Positions 1 through 8,965 of a DNA stretch of 64,000 nt are shown in pieces. The position numbers and the translations under genes were made by a program. The notes beneath the pieces were generated by a model. It was given only the letters and a program-made list of their open reading frames with translations. It did not search any database and was not told where the DNA came from. The stretch is taken from assembly GCA_965248715.1 (NCBI GenBank), contig CBDFKB010000008.1:1426001-1490000 (forward strand), given 5' to 3'. The first letter of the stretch is position 1; the number at the start of each line of letters is the position of its first letter. This DNA comes from CBDFKB01 sp965248715 (GTDB lineage Bacteria; Pseudomonadota; Alphaproteobacteria; Rhizobiales; Rhizobiaceae).

Positions 1-35
1 CATGCAGGAACGCAATACTAAAGAGAGATGACCGC

Positions 36-809
36 TTGACGCTATCCGCATCTAATACTGCTGTAGTCGTGGGTACCACTGCCAAGCGCATGGACAGTCT
101 TGACATGGCGCGTGGGCTGGCGCTGGCGGCGATGACGGTGTTTCATTTCGCCTTCGATCTGGAACTGTTCGGCTATTTGGAGCCCGGCTTCATTGCCCAG
201 ACAGAATGGAAGTGGTTTGCACGGCTGATTGCCGGCTCGTTCCTGTTTCTGGTCGGTTTTTGTGTGATTTTGGCGCACGAAACCACTATACGTTGGCGAA
301 AATTCGCGATCCGGTTTGGCAAGGTCACCACCGCCGCCGCCGCGATCACGCTCGCCACCTGGTTCGCCACCCCGGACACATTTATCTTTTTCGGCATTTT
401 GCACGCGATCGCGCTCTACAGCGTGCTCGCTATGGTGCTGGTGCGTGCGCCAGCGGCTGTGTTGTTGGCAGCCTGCGCGGTGTTGTTGTTTGCCGGACCT
501 TATTTTGCTTCCGACAATCTTAACGCGCCTTATTGGTGGTGGTCGGGATTGTCGACGATCTATCCGCGCACCAGCGACTATGTGCCGATGTTTCCCTGGG
601 CCGGCATCGTGGTCGGCGGCATGGCGTCAGCACGATTGCGCCGCCCGTTGGGGATATCGGCGCTGCTTGCCCACACCCTGCCCACCAACGCCGTAACCGG
701 CGGCCTAGGGTTAATCGGTCGCCACAGCCTGATCTATTACCTGGCCCACCAACCGATCCTGATCGCGTGCTTGCTGGGATATGGCTGGCTGGCCGCGCGG
801 ATTGGATAA
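36..809 (+). CDS. DUF1624 / HGSNAT-type acyltransferase-like membrane protein
   Basis: Polytopic inner-membrane protein of the DUF1624 family, related to the catalytic region of heparan-alpha-glucosaminide N-acetyltransferase. Seen in sequence: the N-terminal signature SLDMARGLALAAMTVFHF, a glycine-rich FLFLVGF helix, FGILHAIALYS, a PMFPWAGIVVGG segment and a C-terminal GRHSLIYYLAHQP stretch, with about seven hydrophobic segments. Acyl transfer to a sugar is known for the eukaryotic relative; the bacterial substrate is unknown. The longest frame begins at TTG 36; an in-frame ATG at 90 directly precedes the conserved region and is an equally good start. It stands alone, with the tRNA-Pro region after it. 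Confidence 0.75.
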   Translation: MTLSASNTAVVVGTTAKRMDSLDMARGLALAAMTVFHFAFDLELFGYLEPGFIAQTEWKWFARLIAGSFLFLVGFCVILAHETTIRWRKFAIRFGKVTTAAAAITLATWFATPDTFIFFGILHAIALYSVLAMVLVRAPAAVLLAACAVLLFAGPYFASDNLNAPYWWWSGLSTIYPRTSDYVPMFPWAGIVVGGMASARLRRPLGISALLAHTLPTNAVTGGLGLIGRHSLIYYLAHQPILIACLLGYGWLAARIG

Positions 810-888
810 TTGGAACCGCTAATCTTTGCGCGACACTCCGATCGTTGGGCAGGCTTTGGGGTGAATTAACAACGATCTGTTACCAATG

Positions 889-935
889 TCTGCGGTATGG
901 AGTTCTGCGGTATGGACTTCTGCGGTATGGACCCA
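889..935. repeat. three tandem 15-bp repeats
   Basis: Three consecutive copies of a 15-bp unit, core TGCGGTATGGA, occupy 891-935 with a short lead-in at 889. They lie just beyond the 3' end of the minus-strand tRNA-Pro gene. No function is evident. The stretch 810-888 shows no gene. Confidence 0.6.
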
Positions 936-942
936 TCCGATT

Positions 943-1019
943 TGGTCGGAGCGAGAGGATTCGAACCTCCGACCCCCTGCACCCCATGCAGGTGCGCTAC
1001 CAGGCTGCGCCACGCTCCG
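943..1019 (-). tRNA. tRNA-Pro (anticodon GGG)
   Basis: The reverse complement folds as a 77-nt tRNA: acceptor CGGAGCG pairing with CGCTCCG, a D arm with GGCGCAGCCTGGTAGCGC, anticodon stem CCTGC/GCAGG around loop ATGGGGT (anticodon GGG), and a T arm with GGTTCGAATCC. Discriminator A and an encoded CCA follow. GGG decodes proline CCC and CCU. Confidence 0.95.
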
Positions 1020-1243
1020 ACCGGTTGCCGGCAATCCCGCAAAATTCCCGGGATTGCGGCTACCGAACCCATATACCGGGAGGAATGAAATTGCCAGACC
1101 GCAAGGTGCTAACGAAATAATTCACAACCGTGTTGGGTGTGCGACCCGCGCCACTGGCAAATTTTTGCCGATTGTGGTTTGTGCCTGGGATGGAAGCGTG
1201 GCGACGCTTCGCAACATTGCAGCAATTTGCCCGGGGGCAAGCC

Positions 1244-1864
1244 ATGCTTAATCCGTTTGTCGGGATCCCAACCGCATTAGCGTTATTAGCATGCGTGCTG
1301 GTGGTGGCGTCCTGTCAAACCATGTCGATCGAAGAATGCCAAGTCGCCGACTGGCAAAATGTCGGCCGACAAGACGCGGAGGCCGGCCGGACCCGGGACT
1401 ATTTTGACCAGCATCTTAAATCTTGCGAGCGCTCGTCGGTCACACCAGACCAAACGACTTGGATGACCGGTTATCAAGAAGGGCTGGTGGAATATTGCAC
1501 CCCGCAGAACGGATTGACCGAGGGTCAGGCCGGCCGCACCTATGATAACATATGTCCACCCGAGACCGCCGAAGGTTTTCAGCACGCCTATAAGGTGGGC
1601 CGCAGGCACTACGATGCCGCCAGTTGGCTCAGAGGCATCGATACCGACATCCGTGTTGCCCACAATGCTATCGCGACTATCGACCGCGAGATCGAGGCCA
1701 CCGACGATCCAGAGGAAAAAAATAAACTCATTAACGAAAAGCTTCGTCAATCGGACAAGATCACGAACAAGCATGGCGAACGCCCGCGTGCCCAGGCAGC
1801 ACTCGACGTCGCTACCCGCGACCTCAAGGAGTTTCTCGAACAGTTGGCGCCGGTGGTTGAGTAA
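1244..1864 (+). CDS. DUF2799 lipoprotein
   Basis: Predicted outer-membrane or periplasmic lipoprotein of 206 residues. The ATG at 1244 was chosen over the upstream in-frame start at 1130 because it puts a signal peptide at the N-terminus, with lipobox VASC and acylated Cys24. The mature part has the repeating WxxxGxxDAxxG pattern of DUF2799 (DWQNVGRQDAEAG, later a GLTEGQAGR segment and AFKVGRRHYDA-like AYKVGRRHYDA), followed by a charged helical C-terminus rich in Asp, Glu and Lys. Function is unknown across the family. It is monocistronic and converges on the next gene with only 5 bp between the stops. Confidence 0.7.
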   Translation: MLNPFVGIPTALALLACVLVVASCQTMSIEECQVADWQNVGRQDAEAGRTRDYFDQHLKSCERSSVTPDQTTWMTGYQEGLVEYCTPQNGLTEGQAGRTYDNICPPETAEGFQHAYKVGRRHYDAASWLRGIDTDIRVAHNAIATIDREIEATDDPEEKNKLINEKLRQSDKITNKHGERPRAQAALDVATRDLKEFLEQLAPVVE

Positions 1865-1869
1865 GCTTT

Positions 1870-2463
1870 TTAGCGCACGCGCAATTGCTGCAACACCCGC
1901 TTGTGCAGGAATTTGTTGTCGCTGAGCGGGATGTGGGCCGATTTAATCGAGAATTCGTTGACTACAGAAATCTGATTGCCGGGTGCCAGCCGTATCTTTG
2001 CCCTGGTGCAATCGATGAATGTGCAGGTAAAATTGTCGACCCTAAACACGTTGGGCTCGATCGGCGCCAGACGGGTGCCATCGATCACACCAAGATAGTG
2101 GACCGGTATGCCCTTGCTGGACAGGCTGCGGGCGATGGTGGTGATCATGTCGGCGCCATAGCTGATGCCGATCAAATTGATCGGTTCGGTTGGATCGCGC
2201 CGGTAGCGTTGCTCTATCTCCTTGATGATCGAGGGCCTAATCACCGCCACCCCCTCAACCGGGGTCATGAAACTATACACCCGTTTGTCACCGCTTACCT
2301 TCTTGCCAAGATTGTTCATACCAAAGCCAATAAACGGCACGGCGCTGGCAATGCCGTTGATCAAATAGGTTTTGGCATCGGCGGAATTTGCTGCAAGCAA
2401 AGCGGCGAGCGCGACCATAACAACCGTGCTGCGTCCTGCCCAACGATAGGCTTCGATTTGCAT
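1870..2463 (-). CDS. secreted alpha/beta-hydrolase-like protein
   Basis: A 197-residue protein with an N-terminal hydrophobic segment ending in ANSADA, consistent with a cleaved signal peptide and periplasmic export. Residues near the middle form a nucleophile-elbow-like motif, LIGISYGADM (G-x-S-x-G), preceded by EPINLIGI as beta strand 5 of an alpha/beta hydrolase would be. A catalytic Asp and His are plausible (GVIDGT; SAHIPL) but not provable here. It is shorter than typical lipases. Substrate unknown. Confidence 0.55.
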   Translation of the reverse strand: MQIEAYRWAGRSTVVMVALAALLAANSADAKTYLINGIASAVPFIGFGMNNLGKKVSGDKRVYSFMTPVEGVAVIRPSIIKEIEQRYRRDPTEPINLIGISYGADMITTIARSLSSKGIPVHYLGVIDGTRLAPIEPNVFRVDNFTCTFIDCTRAKIRLAPGNQISVVNEFSIKSAHIPLSDNKFLHKRVLQQLRVR

Positions 2464-2871
2464 TTTCCAAAACTCCGATTCGGATCAATTGTGGCCAACA
2501 ACTATTGACCAAACCTGAACATACCGGCAATTCCATGTCTGCGTCGGCACCTGGCACTTGCTTAGGGCGTACTCAAATTGGACCAACACCATGTCGGGCT
2601 ATGAACTAACGGGCAGCGGACTGAAGCCGAGCCTATTGGCTGAAATCGCTGACGGCGCCAAGGTGGGGATCGGCGCCGATGGCCTTGAGCGCATGGGTCG
2701 CTCGCACGCAGTGGTGCTGGAGGGTGTCCTGGAGCAGGCGATTTGAAGTGTTTCGCAGACAGGCGCCACTGGCAAGACGGTAGTGGCGCCTGGGGGTATG
2801 AAATCGGGTGGCGTGTTGATCGCACGTACGGTACTTCCCATTCCGCACAGTTGAGAATTGGGAAACCGTAA
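2464..2871. other. 408-bp intergenic stretch with a strong hairpin
   Basis: No convincing gene. Positions 2760-2770 (CAGGCGCCACT) and 2782-2792 (AGTGGCGCCTG) form a perfect 11-bp inverted repeat around an 11-nt loop. No T-run follows on the plus strand, so it may be an attenuator-like or protein-binding element ahead of the DMT transporter gene rather than an intrinsic terminator. Confidence 0.4.
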
Positions 2872-3807
2872 ATGTCGAACCCGATAAAAGCGACCATGGG
2901 CTTGCGCGAATGGGCGATGCTGATCGCCTTATCGCTGCTGTGGGGCGGCTCGTTTTATTTTGTCGCCATCGCGGTCAATGATATGCCGCCATTTACCATT
3001 GTGTGGTTTCGCGTTGCACTGGCGGCCGCGACCCTGTGGCTCATCGCCAGCGTTTTCCGCATTTCGATCCCACTATCGGCTTCCGTGTGGCTGGCGTTCG
3101 CCGGCATGGGATTTCTCAACAATGTGGTGCCGTTTTCACTGATCGTTTGGGGCCAAACCCAAATTGCCAGCGGCCTCGCCTCCATTTTTAACGCCACCAC
3201 GCCAATCTTCGCTGTGGTATTTGCGCATTTCCTGACTTCAGATGAGCAAATGGACCCGGGTCGTTTTGCCGGCACCTTGCTGGGGTTTTGCGGCATCGTA
3301 GTACTGGTTGGCCCTGACGCAATGTTCGGCGACGGCAACAACGTGCTAGCCCAACTGGCAATTGTCGGCGCGGCAATCGCCTATGGTTGCGCCGCGATAT
3401 TCGGCCGCAGATTCGCTAAAATGGGCATAACACCGTTTGCCACCGCAACCGGCCAGGTAAGCGCATCGGCGATCATACTGTTGCCGGTGGTTCTTGTTAT
3501 CGACCAGCCATGGGCCCTGCCCGCCCCATCTACAGCGACCATGGCGGCGATTGTCGCGCTGGCGGTTTTTTCCACCGCGCTCGCCTATTTGCTGTATTTC
3601 AAAATTCTTGCCAATGCCGGCGCGGTCAATTTGTCGGTGGTGACCTTGTTGGTACCGGTAAGCGCGATCGTGCTTGGCACGTTTCTGCTCAGCGAAAGGC
3701 TCGAAGTCACTGATTTCATTGGCATGGCGCTGATCGGGTTTGGCCTGGCGGCAATCGATGGTCGACCAGCCAAACAATTGGTTCGGCTGGCGCTTATAGC
3801 GCGTTGA
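2872..3807 (+). CDS. DMT-superfamily (EamA) transporter
   Basis: A 311-residue inner-membrane permease with ten hydrophobic helices arranged as two EamA repeats (roughly residues 14-145 and 160-297). The first repeat carries the common LLWGGSFYFVAIAV start and the second carries a FSTALAYLLYFKIL helix, both typical of the YdcZ/RhaT/EamA clan. Members export metabolites or amino acids; the substrate cannot be assigned from sequence. The ATG is preceded by GGGAAA at suitable spacing. Monocistronic. Confidence 0.85.
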   Translation: MSNPIKATMGLREWAMLIALSLLWGGSFYFVAIAVNDMPPFTIVWFRVALAAATLWLIASVFRISIPLSASVWLAFAGMGFLNNVVPFSLIVWGQTQIASGLASIFNATTPIFAVVFAHFLTSDEQMDPGRFAGTLLGFCGIVVLVGPDAMFGDGNNVLAQLAIVGAAIAYGCAAIFGRRFAKMGITPFATATGQVSASAIILLPVVLVIDQPWALPAPSTATMAAIVALAVFSTALAYLLYFKILANAGAVNLSVVTLLVPVSAIVLGTFLLSERLEVTDFIGMALIGFGLAAIDGRPAKQLVRLALIAR

Positions 3808-3851
3808 TATTACTCATGAAAGTCTATGGCGCGGCTGAGAAATCAAGCCCC

Positions 3852-4856
3852 TTATACCCGGATCACAATCTTGCCGAAATGTCCGGCCTTGTGCATCGCC
3901 CAATAGGCGTCCTTGGCCTGATCAAATTCATAAGTCTCGCTGATCACCGGGCGTAATTCATGCAGCTCGATCGCCTGGTTCATGTTTTCAAACATGCGCC
4001 GTGAGCCGACATAGATACCCTGCAGGCAGATCGATTTGCGCATTACCGCAACGGGATCGATTGTGCCGCCGGTGAGAACACCGATCAAGCCGACCTTGCC
4101 AGCGACCTTTGTCGCGGCAAGCGAGCGCGTCAACGTGCCGGCACCGCCGACTTCGACGCAAATGTCAGCACCAATGCCTTCGGTGCATTCAAGAACTTTT
4201 TCATGCCATTCGGGGTGTTGGCGATAATTGATGGTTTCCGCGGCACCCAATTTAGTGGCGCGGTCGAGCTTTTCGTCACTCGAAGAGGTAATGATTACCC
4301 GCGCTCCGGCGATGCGGGCAAATTGCAACGCGAAAACCGATACGCCGCCGGTTCCAAGCAACAGCACATTATCGCCAGCCCGCACACCGCCGACCTCAAA
4401 CAATGCGTTCCACGCGGTGAGCGCCGCACAGGGCAGCGTTGCCGCTTCTTCGAACGACAGATGGGCGGGAAACTTGATTGCTCCGGCAGCCGGCAACACA
4501 ATCTGTTCGGCGAGTACGCCGTCTCGGGCCCCGCCCAGCGCGCTGGCCATGATCTCGGCGCTGCAAGGACCATCACGCCAATTAGAAAAGAAACAGCCGG
4601 CAACCCGATCGCCGGGCACAAGATCAGCAACACCTGGACCAACCGCAATTACTTCGCCGGCGCCATCGGAATTGGGAATGCGCGGATAGGTAATGTTGCG
4701 CGGGACCGGATCTTTGACCGTCATCAGGTCGCGGTAGTTGATCGATGATGCCCGTACACGAATGGCGACTTCGCCGTGGCCGGGTTGCGGGTCTGGTACT
4801 TCGCTCAAGGCAAGGGCGTCAATGCCGCCGTCGGATAGGATTTGCCACGCACGCAT
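3852..4856 (-). CDS. zinc-type alcohol dehydrogenase / quinone oxidoreductase (MDR family)
   Basis: A 334-residue NAD(P)-dependent medium-chain dehydrogenase/reductase. The N-terminal GroES-like half has SSINYRDLMTVKDPVPR and PNSDGAGEVIAVGPGV. The Rossmann half has VLLLGTGGVSVFALQFARIAGA, with the glycine-rich nucleotide loop near residues 165-180. The catalytic zinc-binding Cys/His of true alcohol dehydrogenases are not in the usual places (NYRD replaces CHTD), so it is closer to zinc-independent quinone oxidoreductase-like members. It lies convergent to the DMT transporter. Confidence 0.8.
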   Translation of the reverse strand: MRAWQILSDGGIDALALSEVPDPQPGHGEVAIRVRASSINYRDLMTVKDPVPRNITYPRIPNSDGAGEVIAVGPGVADLVPGDRVAGCFFSNWRDGPCSAEIMASALGGARDGVLAEQIVLPAAGAIKFPAHLSFEEAATLPCAALTAWNALFEVGGVRAGDNVLLLGTGGVSVFALQFARIAGARVIITSSSDEKLDRATKLGAAETINYRQHPEWHEKVLECTEGIGADICVEVGGAGTLTRSLAATKVAGKVGLIGVLTGGTIDPVAVMRKSICLQGIYVGSRRMFENMNQAIELHELRPVISETYEFDQAKDAYWAMHKAGHFGKIVIRV

Positions 4857-4971
4857 ACCAACTTATCGGCCCACACCGTATTCCCAGTCAAACAAAATCG
4901 TTTCGGTGCTGCGGATAATTAGTTAGTCGAACATTGGCGCTCTCGATGGACGCAAACCGGTGCATCAGGCT

Positions 4972-5556
4972 TCATCGGGTTTGATCGAGCAGGCGCTTGC
5001 ACTCCAGCAACTCATACAAGGTCGCTTTGAGGTCCTGGCAGTCGGCTTCACTGAGCACAAGCTCGCCGCCGTCCCCGCTTTGCTGCGGCTTTTCAGATCG
5101 AAAGCGATCAAGGATACCGCGCCCTGCTCCCGGCGTTTCCAGTTTCGCGTCGGAATAGTCAGCAACGGTCTTTGAGGTTCGGCGCGGACCGGTTTCCATT
5201 TCCGTGACCGCTTCGATGTCCGGTTTCGGTTCGCGTGCCACGATCGGACCAGCTGGCTCGTTCGGCAACCCGGTGGTTTCCATACCGCCATTGAGCGCGG
5301 CGATGACATGGCGAATGCCCTTTTCCTTCAAGATCCGCTGCACCCCTTTGATCGTGTAGCCACGATCATAGAGCAAGAATTGAATGCCGCGCAGCAGCAA
5401 CACATCGTCTGGCCGATAATAACGCCGGCCACCACCGCGCTTCATTGGCTTGATTTGCGAAAACCGGGTTTCCCAAAACCGCAATACATGCTGGGGCAGT
5501 TCCAGGTCGGTCGCAACTTCGCTGATCGTGCGAAAGGCATCGGCGGACTTGGTCAT
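4972..5556 (-). CDS. MerR-family transcriptional regulator
   Basis: A 194-residue regulator. Residues 10-80 form a MerR winged helix (RTISEVATDLELPQHVLRFWE, then GGGRRYYRPDDVLLLRGI). The C-terminal half is charged and low in complexity, with no metal-binding Cys pattern. This form is habitually found downstream of ihfA in Alphaproteobacteria, as here, where ihfA is the upstream gene on the same strand 160 bp away. The effector is unknown. Confidence 0.85.
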   Translation of the reverse strand: MTKSADAFRTISEVATDLELPQHVLRFWETRFSQIKPMKRGGGRRYYRPDDVLLLRGIQFLLYDRGYTIKGVQRILKEKGIRHVIAALNGGMETTGLPNEPAGPIVAREPKPDIEAVTEMETGPRRTSKTVADYSDAKLETPGAGRGILDRFRSEKPQQSGDGGELVLSEADCQDLKATLYELLECKRLLDQTR

Positions 5557-5715
5557 GGCAGTCGATTAAATCCGTTAGAAGGCTGCGGGTCCAAATTCTC
5601 GTATTGGTTGCAAATGGATGATACCGGTCGCCACCTATTTGGCAACCTGCACGAACCAACCAGCATCTGGTTCCACAGATTATGGAGTGCGTCCCAGCGC
5701 GATCACCGCCGTGCT

Positions 5716-6027
5716 TCAGCCGGGGTGCTTCTTATTGCCGTGCAGTACCGCTGATTTGAGAATATTCGATGGCTTAAAAACCATTACCCGGCGTTTGGTG
5801 ATAGGCACTTCCTCGCCGGTCTTTGGATTGCGGCCAATGCGCTCATTCTTTTCGCGCACCACGAAAGAGCCGAACGATGACAGTTTCACTGTCTCGCCGC
5901 TTACGGCTGCGTCGCATATCTCGTCAATCACCGTTTCCACCAATTCGGCAGATTCGGTACGTGAAAGGCCAACCTGTTGATAAACAGCCTCGCACAGGTC
6001 AGCGCGTGTTAGGGTCTTTGCCCCCAT
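5716..6027 (-). CDS. ihfA: integration host factor subunit alpha
   Basis: A 103-residue HU/IHF-type DNA-bending protein, full length. Conserved features are TLTRADLCEAVYQQVGLSR at the N-terminus, VKLSSFGSFVVREKNERIGRN in the middle, and the RNPKTGEEVPI beta-arm whose proline inserts into the DNA minor groove. It would act as an IhfA/IhfB heterodimer in nucleoid structure, recombination and sigma-54 promoters. It lies between fabH and the merR-type gene, the usual alphaproteobacterial order. Upstream, 6028-6282 shows no gene. Confidence 0.95.
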   Translation of the reverse strand: MGAKTLTRADLCEAVYQQVGLSRTESAELVETVIDEICDAAVSGETVKLSSFGSFVVREKNERIGRNPKTGEEVPITKRRVMVFKPSNILKSAVLHGNKKHPG

Positions 6028-6282
6028 TCAATCCATCCATCTAAGAGCCGCATCAGTAAGAGCACAGACGTTATTTATCGGCGCTCCCATAGCGTAATTT
6101 CCTGCATAGTTCTGCTTAAATCCCCAATACAGAAGGCAAAACCACAATCAAAACCAGCCTTAGGAAATATCGTACAGCCGTTATCCAGTCAGTTCAAGTG
6201 TGATCGACCACCCCCAATCGATTGTCAGCGTGGTGTTTCGCGGCAGGAGATGCCCGCAGGCGCCTATTGCTGCCGCAAAACC

Positions 6283-7254
6283 CTACCAGCGAACCAACAC
6301 CGAACCCCAGGTAAAGCCGCCACCCATGGCTTCGAAAAGGATCAAATCGTTGGGTTTAACCCGCCCATCAGTGACCGCTGTATCGAGCGCGAGCGGGATC
6401 GACGCGGCCGAAGTATTTCCGTGTCGCTCGACTGTCACCACAACTTTATCGGTGGAAATTCCCAGTTTACTAGCAGATGCATCGATAATCCGTTTATTGG
6501 CCTGGTGCGGAATAAACCAATCGATATCCTTCGAGCTGGTCCCGGTTTCCTGATATGCGGCTTCGATTACATCGGTTATCATACCGACCGCGTGCTTGAA
6601 CACATCGCGGCCCTGCATACGCAGATGCCCGACGCGACCGTTAGACGAAGGCCCGCCATCCACATACAGCTTATCCTTGTATTTACCATCGGATCGCAAC
6701 TGCGAAGACAATATACCGCGCAGCCGTTTGGCGCCGGTTTGGTCTTGTGCTTCAACCACCACAGCGCCGGCGCCGTCGCCGAACAGAACGCAGGTCGTGC
6801 GGTCCTCCCAATCGAGCAACCTGGAAAAGGTTTCGGCGCCTATCACCAAGATGCGATTGCACTGCCGAGACAGGATGTATTGGTTGGCGGTGGTCAGGGC
6901 AAACACGAAGCCGGAACACACTGCCTGTAAGTCGAAAGCGGCGCCGTGGCGCATGCCGAGCCGGTGCTGAATATCGACTGCGGTGGCGGGAAACGTGTTG
7001 TCGGGGGTTGAAGTCGCCAAAATGATTAGGTCTATGTCGCGGATGCCGATGCCGGCATTTTCGAGCGCTGCGCGCGCCGCTTTTTCGCCAAGATCGGCGG
7101 TGGTCTCGCCTTCTGCGGCGATATGACGTTGGCGGATACCGGTGCGCTGCACGATCCATTCGTCGGTGGTATCGACGATGGTTTCCAATTCCTTGTTGGT
7201 CAATATTCGTTCAGGCAGGTAGGAGCCGCAACCAATAATTACTGATCTTCTCAT
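6283..7254 (-). CDS. fabH: beta-ketoacyl-ACP synthase III
   Basis: A 323-residue KAS III that condenses acetyl-CoA (or another acyl-CoA) with malonyl-ACP to start type II fatty-acid synthesis in the cytoplasm. The catalytic triad is visible: Cys113 in LQAVCSGFVFAL, His in WFIPHQANKRI, and Asn in HGNTSAASIPLAL. RTGIRQRHIA near the N-terminus and the C-terminal GGGFTWGSVLVRW are also typical. The start overlaps the plsX stop by 4 bp, so the two are translationally coupled. Confidence 0.96.
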   Translation of the reverse strand: MRRSVIIGCGSYLPERILTNKELETIVDTTDEWIVQRTGIRQRHIAAEGETTADLGEKAARAALENAGIGIRDIDLIILATSTPDNTFPATAVDIQHRLGMRHGAAFDLQAVCSGFVFALTTANQYILSRQCNRILVIGAETFSRLLDWEDRTTCVLFGDGAGAVVVEAQDQTGAKRLRGILSSQLRSDGKYKDKLYVDGGPSSNGRVGHLRMQGRDVFKHAVGMITDVIEAAYQETGTSSKDIDWFIPHQANKRIIDASASKLGISTDKVVVTVERHGNTSAASIPLALDTAVTDGRVKPNDLILFEAMGGGFTWGSVLVRW

Positions 7255-8309
7255 TTGGCTACCTCTGCCGGTTGATCTTCATCCATTTCCTCGAAATGGC
7301 TCAAGCCGCTTTCAATCCGTGTCAAAAGACCGTTTTCGGCCATGTCGCGGCCCATTTCGACCGCAGCCGCAAATCCCTCTGCGTCGGTGCCACCGTGGCT
7401 TTTGATAACCACGCCGTTTAGCCCCAAAAATACCGCGCCATTGGCGCGTCTGGGATCCATTTTGTGGCGAAGTTGGTCAAACGCATCCTGGGCGAATAAA
7501 TAGCCGATCCTGGCCAACAATGTCCGGTTCATCGCCGAACGCAGATATTCCGCAAATTGGCGCGCAGTGCCTTCTGCGGTTTTCAGCGCAATGTTGCCAG
7601 AAAATCCTTCTGTGACTACCACATCAACGGTGCCGCTGCCAATATCGTCCCCCTCGACGAACCCGCGATAGACCATGCCGGGCAGCGGATGTTCGCGAAG
7701 AATGCGCCCAGCCTCGCGTACCTGTTCAAGCCCCTTGATCTCTTCCACACCGACGTTCAGCAAACCGACCGACGGGCTTGGCAGCGCAAAAAGAGCCCGT
7801 GACATCGCCGATCCCATAACCGCAAACGCTACCAACTGGCCCGAATTGGCGCCGATCGTGGCGCCGACATCCAAAACGATACTCTCGCCTTTCACGGTCG
7901 GCCAAATCGCCGCCATGATCGGCCGGTCGACACCGGCCATGGTTTTCAGGCAGAATTTTGACATAGCCATCAGCGCGCCGGTATTGCCGGCAGAAACACA
8001 AGCCACCGCCTGTTGGTCCCGCACCGCTTCCAACGCCCGCCACATGCTCGATTTCCAGCGCCCCAGCCGCAACGCCTTGCTCGGCTTGTCATCCATGGCA
8101 ATCGCAACTTCGCAATGGTGCAGATTGGAAACCGCGGCCAATTTGGGATGATGATGCAGAAGCGGTTCAATCGCCGCCTGGTCGCCGTATAATTCGAACC
8201 GCAGGTCCGGGCGCCGGGCAAGCGCAATATCCGCACCGGGAATGACAACCTGTGGCCCGTGGTCGCCGCCCATTGCGTCAATCGAGATCGTTAGGTGATC
8301 GGTCATCAA
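7251..8309 (-). CDS. plsX: phosphate acyltransferase PlsX
   Basis: A 352-residue acyl-ACP:phosphate transacylase that makes acyl-phosphate for PlsY in phospholipid synthesis; a peripheral membrane protein. Conserved N-terminal SIDAMGGDHGPQVVIPGA, the CVSAGNTGALMA segment, and the GNIALKTAEGTA motif are all present. The C-terminus carries an extra acidic tail (EEMDEDQPAEVAK). It precedes fabH with a 4-bp overlap. The rpmF gene sometimes found just before plsX is absent from the 104-bp gap. Confidence 0.95.
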   Translation of the reverse strand: MMTDHLTISIDAMGGDHGPQVVIPGADIALARRPDLRFELYGDQAAIEPLLHHHPKLAAVSNLHHCEVAIAMDDKPSKALRLGRWKSSMWRALEAVRDQQAVACVSAGNTGALMAMSKFCLKTMAGVDRPIMAAIWPTVKGESIVLDVGATIGANSGQLVAFAVMGSAMSRALFALPSPSVGLLNVGVEEIKGLEQVREAGRILREHPLPGMVYRGFVEGDDIGSGTVDVVVTEGFSGNIALKTAEGTARQFAEYLRSAMNRTLLARIGYLFAQDAFDQLRHKMDPRRANGAVFLGLNGVVIKSHGGTDAEGFAAAVEMGRDMAENGLLTRIESGLSHFEEMDEDQPAEVAK

Positions 8310-8413
8310 TTTTTGAGTTCACGTCGCGCTTTGCGATCACGATGGAAACCGGGCATCGGTTCCTTGTCCGACAATCGCTGATTACGATGTAGCTGGTTTT
8401 GCAATCCATTGGC

Positions 8414-8965
8414 TCATTTTTTTTCAGTATTCAACGATTTCAGGATTTCAAATGGATTTTTTTGGCGCAGTTCGTCTGTGTCGCCGGCAGCCTCGTTTGC
8501 ATATTCATGCGATACCAACGTCACGCCCGGCTTTTTGGGAAACAACTCAAGATTATCCGCCAGCAATTCCGCCATAATCGCGCCGGCATCCAGTTCCTGA
8601 CCTTCAAACACCTCCGGCAGATCCTCGGCGTCATTATAAAAAGTGTCGCTGTTTAGCGGGGCGGCCAGCGACGAAGTAGATGCAACGTACAGCAGCCGAA
8701 AGTCGACATCAATGGGTTGTTCCACCGGCTCCAACGTCAGTACACAGGCATGGGTAACGCTAACGGCAAGGTTTCCAGTTACGCATACCCCGTCACGCTT
8801 CCAGGGCTCGAATTGCAGCCAGCAACACAGTTTACCGAGCGCCAGCAAGCCAAAGCGGGCTGCCAAATGTGCACGTTCCTCTTCATCGGCGTCGATTTTT
8901 ACCCGCTTGCCAGTTTTCGGCAGACGATCGGTGCGCACGATCCTGGTTGCTTGCGGCCGGGTCAT
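8414..8965 (-). CDS. DUF177 (YceD-like) protein
   Basis: A 183-residue cytoplasmic protein of the DUF177/YceD family, linked genetically to 23S rRNA or L32 accumulation in other organisms. Visible hallmarks are an acidic core ending in LPEVFEGQELDAGAIMAELL and a C-terminal KNPFEILKSL motif (typically NPFAVLKKLK). Its start overlaps the upstream chaperone gene's stop by 4 bp (ATGA), and plsX follows on the same strand. Confidence 0.85.
   Translation of the reverse strand: MTRPQATRIVRTDRLPKTGKRVKIDADEEERAHLAARFGLLALGKLCCWLQFEPWKRDGVCVTGNLAVSVTHACVLTLEPVEQPIDVDFRLLYVASTSSLAAPLNSDTFYNDAEDLPEVFEGQELDAGAIMAELLADNLELFPKKPGVTLVSHEYANEAAGDTDELRQKNPFEILKSLNTEKK

Noticed and set aside
2558..2746. 62-codon open frame upstream of the DMT transporter
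   Set aside because: No recognisable family, weak start context, and nothing beyond chance length supports it as a gene.
8310..8413. Possible rpmF between DUF177 and plsX, as in many genomes
   Set aside because: The gap is 104 bp, too short for L32, and no matching residues are found.
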